Shown here: positions 58,875 to 64,000 of the stretch, in pieces
Position numbering within the stretch: position 1 is the stretch's first letter
How the letters are laid out: every line of letters starts with the position of its first letter
Source of the DNA: Nocardia asteroides
GTDB taxonomy: Bacteria; Actinomycetota; Actinomycetes; Mycobacteriales; Mycobacteriaceae
DNA: 64,000 nucleotides
Direction: 5' to 3'
Assembly: GCF_900637185.1 (NCBI RefSeq)
Contig: NZ_LR134352.1
Location: forward strand, 434,001-498,000
Notes under the pieces: generated by a model
What the model saw: only the letters and a program-made list of their open reading frames with translations
Databases searched by the model: none
What the model was told of the DNA's origin: nothing
Position numbers and translations under genes: made by a program

Positions 58875-60197
58875 GTGACAAGCAAAGCCCGCTCGGCGAA
58901 GACCCCGGCAAAGACCGCGAAGACCCAGCGCCCGGTCGCGATCGTTGGCGGTAACCGTATTCCGTTCGCTCGCTCCGACAAGGCCTACGCGCACGCGTCC
59001 AACCAGGACATGTTCACCGCCACCCTGGACGGGCTGGTCAGCCGCTTCGGCCTGCAGGGCGAGCGGCTCGGCATGGTCGTCGGCGGCGCGGTGCTCAAGC
59101 GCGTCGGCGAGCACAGCCTGATCCGCGAGAGCGTGCTCGGCTCCAAGCTCTCGCCCTACACCCCGGCCCACGACCTGCAGCTCGCCTGTGGCACCGGCCT
59201 GCAGTCGGTGGTCACCGTCGGTGACGCGATCGCCATGGGGCGCATCGAGTCGGGCATCGGCGGCGGCGCCGACACCACCTCCGACGCGCCGATCGGCGTC
59301 AGCGAGGACATGCGCGAGTGGATGCTCACCGCCAACCGGGCCAAGACCAACAAGGACCGGCTCAAGCTGGTCGGCCAGCTGCGCCCCTCGATGCTGGGCA
59401 TCGAGATCCCGCGCAACGCCGAGCCGCGCACCGGGCTGTCGATGGGTGAGCACGCCGCCATCACCGCCAAGGAGTTCGGCATCGCCCGCGAGGCGCAGGA
59501 CGAGCTGGCCTACCTGTCGCACAAGAACATGGCCGCCGCCTACGACCGTGGCTTCTTCGACGACCTGATCACCCCGTTCCTCGGCCTGACCCGCGACGAC
59601 AACCTGCGTCCCGGCTCGACCGTGGAGAAGCTGGCCACCCTCAAGCCGGTGTTCGGCACCAAGCTGGGCGACGCCACCATGACCGCGGGCAACTCCACCC
59701 CGCTCACCGACGGCGCGTCGGCGGTGCTGCTGTCCAGCGACGAGTGGGCCGCCGAGCGCAACCTGCCGGTGCTGGCGCACCTGGTGGACTCCGAGGTCGC
59801 CTCGGTCGACTACATCCACGGCCCCGACGGCCTGCTGATGGCGCCCACCTACGCGGTGCCGCGCCTGCTGGCCCGCAACGGCCTGACCCTGCAGGACTTC
59901 GACTACTACGAGATCCACGAGGCCTTCGCCTCCGTGGTGCTGTGCACGCTGGCCGCGTGGGAGTCCGACGCCTACTGCAAGGAGCGTCTGGGCCTGGACG
60001 GCGCGCTGGGTTCGATCGACCGCAGCAAGCTCAACGTCAACGGCTCCTCGCTGGCCGCGGGTCACCCGTTCGCCGCCACCGGCGGCCGGATCGTGGCCTC
60101 CACCGCGAAGATGCTGGCGGAGAAGGGATCCGGCCGCGCGCTGATCTCCATCTGCGCCGCGGGCGGCCAGGGCGTGGTCGCCATCATCGAGCGCTAG
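58875..60197 (+). CDS. fadA2: Acetyl-CoA acetyltransferase FadA2 (thiolase)
   Basis: 440 residues from GTG 58875 (GGAGAACTC upstream), the same length as M. tuberculosis FadA2. Thiolase landmarks: LQLACGTGLQS (Cys105), TMTAGNSTPLTDGASAVLL, EIHEAFASV, NVNGSSLAAGHPFAATGGR and CAAGGQGVVAIIER. Performs thiolytic cleavage or its reverse in fatty-acid metabolism. Divergent from fabG4 with a shared operator. Confidence 0.94.
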   Translation: MTSKARSAKTPAKTAKTQRPVAIVGGNRIPFARSDKAYAHASNQDMFTATLDGLVSRFGLQGERLGMVVGGAVLKRVGEHSLIRESVLGSKLSPYTPAHDLQLACGTGLQSVVTVGDAIAMGRIESGIGGGADTTSDAPIGVSEDMREWMLTANRAKTNKDRLKLVGQLRPSMLGIEIPRNAEPRTGLSMGEHAAITAKEFGIAREAQDELAYLSHKNMAAAYDRGFFDDLITPFLGLTRDDNLRPGSTVEKLATLKPVFGTKLGDATMTAGNSTPLTDGASAVLLSSDEWAAERNLPVLAHLVDSEVASVDYIHGPDGLLMAPTYAVPRLLARNGLTLQDFDYYEIHEAFASVVLCTLAAWESDAYCKERLGLDGALGSIDRSKLNVNGSSLAAGHPFAATGGRIVASTAKMLAEKGSGRALISICAAGGQGVVAIIER

Positions 60198-60212
60198 TCC
60201 TCTCGGCCCACC

Positions 60213-60244
60213 AAGGGCGGCTCCCGGATTCGGGCGCCGCCCTT
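60213..60244 (+). terminator. Terminator of fadA2
   Basis: AAGGGCGGC (60213-60221) pairs with GCCGCCCTT (60236-60244), 15 bases after the stop. Confidence 0.75.
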
Positions 60245-60410
60245 CGCCGTTCCACGGGCAGGGGTTGACCTCGACAAGGGTTGGGCTCTTACGGTCCGGA
60301 GTGATTGCCGATCACGAGGAGTGGAGAAACCGGGTGGGTGCCGGGCGGGTCACGGCGCCGACAGCTACTCCCGGCTGGTGGAGACCTTCGCCCGGGGCTG
60401 ACCCGGTTGC

Positions 60411-60635
60411 TCAGCGGCACATCGGGTTGGGATGCGGCTCGGTGGAGGCCCAGGGGCCGCAGGCGATGAGCTCCAGGAAGCCGAGGGGGATGTCGACGAG
60501 GGCGGACCCGGTCCCGGCCGAACCGGATTCGGCGACGACCGCCGGAGCGGGGGCGGCCGCAGCCGGGGACGCCCCCGCGGCGATGCCCGCGACGGCGGCG
60601 GTGGCGACCAGGATCCGGACCATACGGTGTTGCAT
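60411..60635 (-). CDS. Small secreted protein
   Basis: 74 residues; GAAAGGCTTGTC before ATG 60635. Signal peptide to about residue 28 (MVRILVATAAVAGIAAGASP, then AAAAPAP). Mature part contains ESGSAGTGSALVDIPLGFLE, the SGS-plus-helix motif seen in other small exported proteins here, and two Cys (LIACGPW, NPMCR). Function unknown. Confidence 0.78.
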   Translation of the reverse strand: MQHRMVRILVATAAVAGIAAGASPAAAAPAPAVVAESGSAGTGSALVDIPLGFLELIACGPWASTEPHPNPMCR

Positions 60636-60752
60636 GACAAGCCTTTCGCGAAGAACACAGCAGAACTGACAATCACATCGGGTCGCTCGTCCAGCTCATT
60701 TCCCGGCACTTTCCTGGGCTTGACCGCTCGAATCAACTTGCGCTATAGGCGA

Positions 60753-61748
60753 TTACGTGGCGCCGATGGCTTCGGCGATCAGCGGCCACGAGGTGTGCAG
60801 GTCCTGTTCCCAGTACTTCCAGGTGTGGGTGCCCGCGGCGCGGAAGACTGTGTGGGCGGGGATGTTCAGGTCGGCTAGGCGGGTGGCCAGGGCCTGGGTG
60901 CAGGCGTTGGCGGCCGCTTCGATGGCGCCGCCGAGGATGATCTGGTCGGTCAGGCCGATGACCTTGCCGAGGCTCGCGCCGGCGGGGAGTGCCTCGGCGA
61001 CGCCGGGCAGGCCGGTGGCGCTGGAGAGGTAGATGGTCTTGCCGCGCAGGCGTTCCGCGTTGAGGTAGGGGTCGTTGGCGCGCCAGGCGGGGTCGTCGGG
61101 GGCGCCCCACATGTTGGCGGGGTCGGCGCCGGCGCGGGCGAAGACCAGGTCGACGTAGGCGCGGCCCATCGGGTCAGCGACCGAGGCGCAGCCACTGTAG
61201 GCGCCGACGGCGCGGTAGCGGTCGGGCGCGGCGATGGCCAGATTGAGCACGGCGGTGGCCGACATCGACAGCCCGGCGATGGCGTTGACGCCGCTGGCGC
61301 CGAGGGTCTCGTCGACGATCGGCGGGAGTTCCTCGGTGAGGAAGGTCTGCCACTTGTTGCGGCCGAGCTTGGGATCGTCGCGCTGCCAGTCGGTGTAGTA
61401 CGAGAACTTCCCCGCGGCCGGGGTGATCACATTGACGTTCTTGTCGGCGAAGAACTGCACGATGTCGGTCTGGTTGTACCAGTTGGCGCGGTCCTCGCCG
61501 CCGCCCGCGCCGTTGAGCAGGTACAGCGTCGGGCGTGGCACGCTGGTGTCGGCCGCGGTGATGACCTGCAGCGGGATCACCCGATCCATCGCCGCCGAGT
61601 ACACGTGCAACGTCTGCTGGCGCTGCCCGGGCCGGTCGATCCGGTCGAGCCGGGAACCCTCGGCGCCCGCGGTGCCGGTCGCGGCGGTCAGCAGGGCCAG
61701 CGCCATGGCGGCGACCGCCAGCGATCGCGTACGGCGGAACACGAACAT
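60753..61748 (-). CDS. Antigen-85-like mycolyltransferase/esterase, secreted
   Basis: 331 residues. Signal peptide MFVFRRTRSLAVAAMALALL to about residue 29 (AGA-EG). Alpha/beta hydrolase of the esterase D/antigen 85 group: PTLYLLNGAGGGEDRANWYN, nucleophile elbow AIAGLSMSATAVLNLAI (Ser161), and C-terminal FRAAGTHTWKYWEQDLHTSW (His). Such enzymes transfer mycolates to trehalose and arabinogalactan in the wall. Short member, no C-terminal extension. Confidence 0.88.
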   Translation of the reverse strand: MFVFRRTRSLAVAAMALALLTAATGTAGAEGSRLDRIDRPGQRQQTLHVYSAAMDRVIPLQVITAADTSVPRPTLYLLNGAGGGEDRANWYNQTDIVQFFADKNVNVITPAAGKFSYYTDWQRDDPKLGRNKWQTFLTEELPPIVDETLGASGVNAIAGLSMSATAVLNLAIAAPDRYRAVGAYSGCASVADPMGRAYVDLVFARAGADPANMWGAPDDPAWRANDPYLNAERLRGKTIYLSSATGLPGVAEALPAGASLGKVIGLTDQIILGGAIEAAANACTQALATRLADLNIPAHTVFRAAGTHTWKYWEQDLHTSWPLIAEAIGAT

Positions 61749-61791
61749 CAGTCCTCACTACGGATGAAGCGGCGGGTGACGAAACCCAGAG

Positions 61792-61823
61792 CGCCGGGAC
61801 GGCAGCGCGAGACCGTCCCGGCG
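61792..61823 (-). terminator. Terminator after the exported protein at 61840
   Basis: CGCCGGGACGG (61792-61802) pairs with CCGTCCCGGCG (61813-61823), 17 bases after the stop at 61840. Confidence 0.7.
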
Positions 61824-61839
61824 ACCAGGTGCTACGCGA

Positions 61840-62541
61840 TCAGCTACCGATCAGATTGCGCAGCACGTCGGAGATGATGTCGCTCAGCGAACCGGTGGAG
61901 CTGAGCTGACCGTCGGAGGAACCCAGGCCGTTGTCGCCGAGGCTGCCGATCACGGTCTCGCCCGCGTTGGCGCCACGCGCGGTGAAGCAGGCGGTGAGGC
62001 CGGGCATCTCGTTGCTCACGCCCACGGTGCCCGCGACACCCACGCCGCCGCTGGTGACCTGCTGGCCCGCCTTGACGCTGTCCGGCACCGGGTAGGTGAT
62101 GGTGAGGGTGACCGGGTTGCCGGAGTTGACGAACCAGCCGGTGCTGGTGACCTTCCAGCCGCCCGCGTTGGGCTCGGGGGTGACGTCCTCGGTGACCTGG
62201 CCGCCGATCGCGTGGTACGCGGTGATGGTGGTCTTGGTCGGCGCGCCGAAGCCCACCGGCGGGAAGTCGGTGATGGTGTTGACGTAGGGGTTGCCGATGC
62301 CGGTGGTGCCGACCACGACCTTGTAGGTGACCGAGGTGCCGACACCGACCTGCTCGGCGCTGGCGGTCTTGTCGTAGACGTGCGTGATGCCGACGGTGCT
62401 GGCATCACGCTTCTCGGCGTGGCTACTGACCGCACAGCTACCCTCGGCGGCGGCGACGCCCGAACCAAGACCGACGCCGACACCGGCGACGACCAGAGCG
62501 GTGGTGGCGACGCCCGCGGCGATACGCGAAGTCCGGAACAT
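61840..62541 (-). CDS. Secreted beta-rich protein with C-terminal helix motif
   Basis: 233 residues; GGAGGAAACAATC before ATG 62541. Signal peptide MFRTSRIAAGVATTALVVAG to about residue 33 (AAAEG). The mature domain (YDKTASAEQVGVGTSVTYKV, VTLTITYPVPDSVKAGQQVT) looks immunoglobulin-like, with two Cys. It ends with SLSDIISDVLRNLIGS, an amphipathic tail like those of the window's small exported proteins. Function unknown. Confidence 0.82.
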   Translation of the reverse strand: MFRTSRIAAGVATTALVVAGVGVGLGSGVAAAEGSCAVSSHAEKRDASTVGITHVYDKTASAEQVGVGTSVTYKVVVGTTGIGNPYVNTITDFPPVGFGAPTKTTITAYHAIGGQVTEDVTPEPNAGGWKVTSTGWFVNSGNPVTLTITYPVPDSVKAGQQVTSGGVGVAGTVGVSNEMPGLTACFTARGANAGETVIGSLGDNGLGSSDGQLSSTGSLSDIISDVLRNLIGS

Positions 62542-62762
62542 GATTGTTTCCTCCAAGCCCCGGCGAAGTCGGCCGGGACGAATTCCTCATCGAGTGGTCT
62601 ATCCCCCTCTGACCACAAGGTATCGGCCGGACTGGACAGTTGTCCTGGAAAATAAGAACGTGTTCTCATCTTTGTGGAAGATTACCGTTTCACTCTCTGG
62701 CGAGGGTCGCCCGGGGTAGCATCCGAGATTTTTCGGCAGCGCCGGAAAGTCCCGAAAACGGC

Positions 62763-62799
62763 AAACCGGCCGCCCGCCGGAGCGACGGGAGGCCGGTTT
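62763..62799 (-). terminator. Terminator of the 6-phosphogluconate dehydrogenase gene
   Basis: AAACCGGCC (62763-62771) pairs with GGCCGGTTT (62791-62799), with an inner partial stem, 24 bases after the stop at 62823. Confidence 0.7.
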
Positions 62800-62822
62800 C
62801 GGACGTAAATACCCCTAGACGG

Positions 62823-63854
62823 TCAGCTCTCGGGCAGCTCGTTGTGGCCGCCGAACGCCTTGCGCATGGCCGAGAGCATCTTGTCGGCGTACAGGGCCTC
62901 CCCGCGCGAGGAGAAGCGCTGGAACAGGGCCGCCGACAGCACCGGGACCGGCACGGCGGTGTCGATCGCGGCGTCGACCGTCCAGCGACCCTCGCCGGAG
63001 TCCGAGACCCGGCCGCTGAAGCCGTCCAGGTTCGGATCGGCGTAGAGGGCGCTCGCGGTGAGGTCGAGCAGCCAGGACGCCACGACCGAACCGCGCCGCC
63101 ACACCTCGGTGATGTCCGGGATGTCCAGGTCGTACTGGTAGTACTCGGGGTGCTCCAGCGGGGTCTCCTCGGCCGAGTGCTCACCGTCGCCGTGGTCGGC
63201 GCCCACATTGGCGTGCTGGAGGATGTTCAGGCCCTCGGCGTAGGCGGCCATCGCTCCGTACTCGATGCCGTTGTGCACCATCTTCACGAAGTGACCCGCG
63301 CCGGCCGGGCCGCAGTGCAGCCAACCCTGCTCGGCCGGGGTCGGCTCGCCGGTGCGGCCGGGGGTGCGCGGCGCGGCCTCCACGCCGGGCGCGATCGACC
63401 GGAACAGCGGCTCCAGGTACTTCACCTGCTCGGCCTCCCCGCCGATCATCAGGCAGAAGCCGCGTTTCAGTCCGAACACCCCGCCCGAGGTGCCGACATC
63501 CAGATAGTGGATGCCCTTGGGCGCCAAGGCCTTCGCGCGCTTGATGTCCTCGTGGTAGCGGCTGTTGCCACCGTCGATGATGATGTCGCCGGGCTCGAGC
63601 AGCTCGGCCAGCTGGTCGATCGCGCCGCCGGTCGCGCCCGCCGGGATCATCACCCACACGACGCGCGGAGCGTCGAGCATGGCGACGAATTCCTTCAGGT
63701 CGGTGCTGCCCTGGAAACTATCACCCAGCTCGGCGGACAGCTCGTCGATGTGGCCCTGGTGGCGCTCGTGACCGACAGCGGTGTTCCCGTCGCGGACGAT
63801 CCGGCGCACGATGTTGGCACCCATCCGGCCGAGGCCGATCATTCCCAGCTGCAT
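62823..63854 (-). CDS. gnd: 6-phosphogluconate dehydrogenase, decarboxylating (short GndA/YqeC type)
   Basis: 343 residues, the short NAD-type form rather than the 470-residue enzyme. Rossmann loop MQLGMIGLGRMGANIVRRIV, DIIIDGGNSRYHEDIKRAKA, DVGTSGGVFGLKRGFCLMIG and the catalytic segment HFVKMVHNGIEYGAMAAYAE. Converts 6-phosphogluconate to ribulose 5-phosphate and CO2 in the pentose phosphate pathway. GGGAGAACTG precedes the ATG. Confidence 0.94.
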   Translation of the reverse strand: MQLGMIGLGRMGANIVRRIVRDGNTAVGHERHQGHIDELSAELGDSFQGSTDLKEFVAMLDAPRVVWVMIPAGATGGAIDQLAELLEPGDIIIDGGNSRYHEDIKRAKALAPKGIHYLDVGTSGGVFGLKRGFCLMIGGEAEQVKYLEPLFRSIAPGVEAAPRTPGRTGEPTPAEQGWLHCGPAGAGHFVKMVHNGIEYGAMAAYAEGLNILQHANVGADHGDGEHSAEETPLEHPEYYQYDLDIPDITEVWRRGSVVASWLLDLTASALYADPNLDGFSGRVSDSGEGRWTVDAAIDTAVPVPVLSAALFQRFSSRGEALYADKMLSAMRKAFGGHNELPES

Positions 63855-64000
63855 CAGTTCTCCCTCGTTGTCCGGTCCCTGGTGTCGAGTCTCACGTGAG
63901 ATTGTCCCGCGCGCGCACCGCGAGCTCAGGAGCGGCGCCGCGGGCCCCGCCGAAATTCCTCGGAAACCGGCTGTAACGCCCCGCTACGGGCCGCGATAAA

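Noticed and set aside
58785..60065. Long minus-strand frame opposite fadA2
   Set aside because: Antisense of a complete thiolase; composition not protein-like.
1..64000. CRISPR arrays or insertion sequences
   Set aside because: No regularly spaced repeats and no transposase-like protein were found on reading the window.

Overview
The window is GC-rich actinobacterial DNA. Its gene content points to a mycolic-acid-containing actinomycete (Mycobacteriales), most likely Nocardia or a close relative. Pointers are an antigen-85-like mycolyl esterase, a phage lysin B (an enzyme aimed at mycolated cell walls), the FadE5/HtdX/FabG4/FadA2 lipid genes, and many GTG starts and candidate leaderless promoters. 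The species assignment is inference.

Left chromosomal part (1-26.4 kb). A truncated XRE regulator, dcd, a lipoprotein, an AraC regulator divergent from two DoxX-like membrane genes, and tRNA-Gly(CCC). The 3' part of that tRNA is repeated about 3.1 kb downstream and brackets a small island (about 4.68-7.78 kb) with an unknown protein, an XRE-ImmA/IrrE-type protein and a HEPN-motif protein, but no integrase. Then come a dimethyl-sulfone (sfnG/sfnB) operon with two flavin reductases, a crotonase, a secreted DUF4185-like protein, a methyltransferase, a flavodoxin, a hydrolase, fadE5, a higBA-type toxin-antitoxin pair with a protease-like antitoxin, a LuxR regulator divergent from a RidA-like protein and an FAD oxidoreductase, an XRE/MmyB-type regulator, small exported proteins, and a GlxA-type regulator divergent from an isochorismatase-family hydrolase.

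Central element (about 26.5-54.2 kb). Almost all genes are on the minus strand. They form a complete long non-contractile (siphovirus-like) tail: tail terminator, major tail protein, G and frameshifted GT chaperones, tape measure, distal tail, Gp37-like hub and a set of fibre-like proteins. A lysis cassette (lysin B, holin-like proteins, amidase, a 25-residue membrane peptide) and a regulatory end with an XRE regulator and operator-like palindromes complete it. I see no terminase, portal, capsid, protease, integrase or replication gene, and both flanks are chromosomal. The simplest reading is a domesticated F-type tailocin (headless phage-tail particle). Two large polymorphic toxins are embedded in it, one ending in an EndoU RNase domain and one with an unassigned C-terminal domain. 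They share a short N-terminal segment and sit beside immunity genes, some decayed. A particle that carries or delivers these toxins is the most interesting possibility here.

Right chromosomal part (54.2-64 kb). Small secreted proteins, htdX, a fabG4 broken by an apparent one-base deletion, fadA2 with a palindromic operator in the fabG4/fadA2 divergent region, a mycolyltransferase-like esterase, an exported protein and a short-form 6-phosphogluconate dehydrogenase. The same operator pattern recurs before the crotonase and fadE5, suggesting one lipid regulon.
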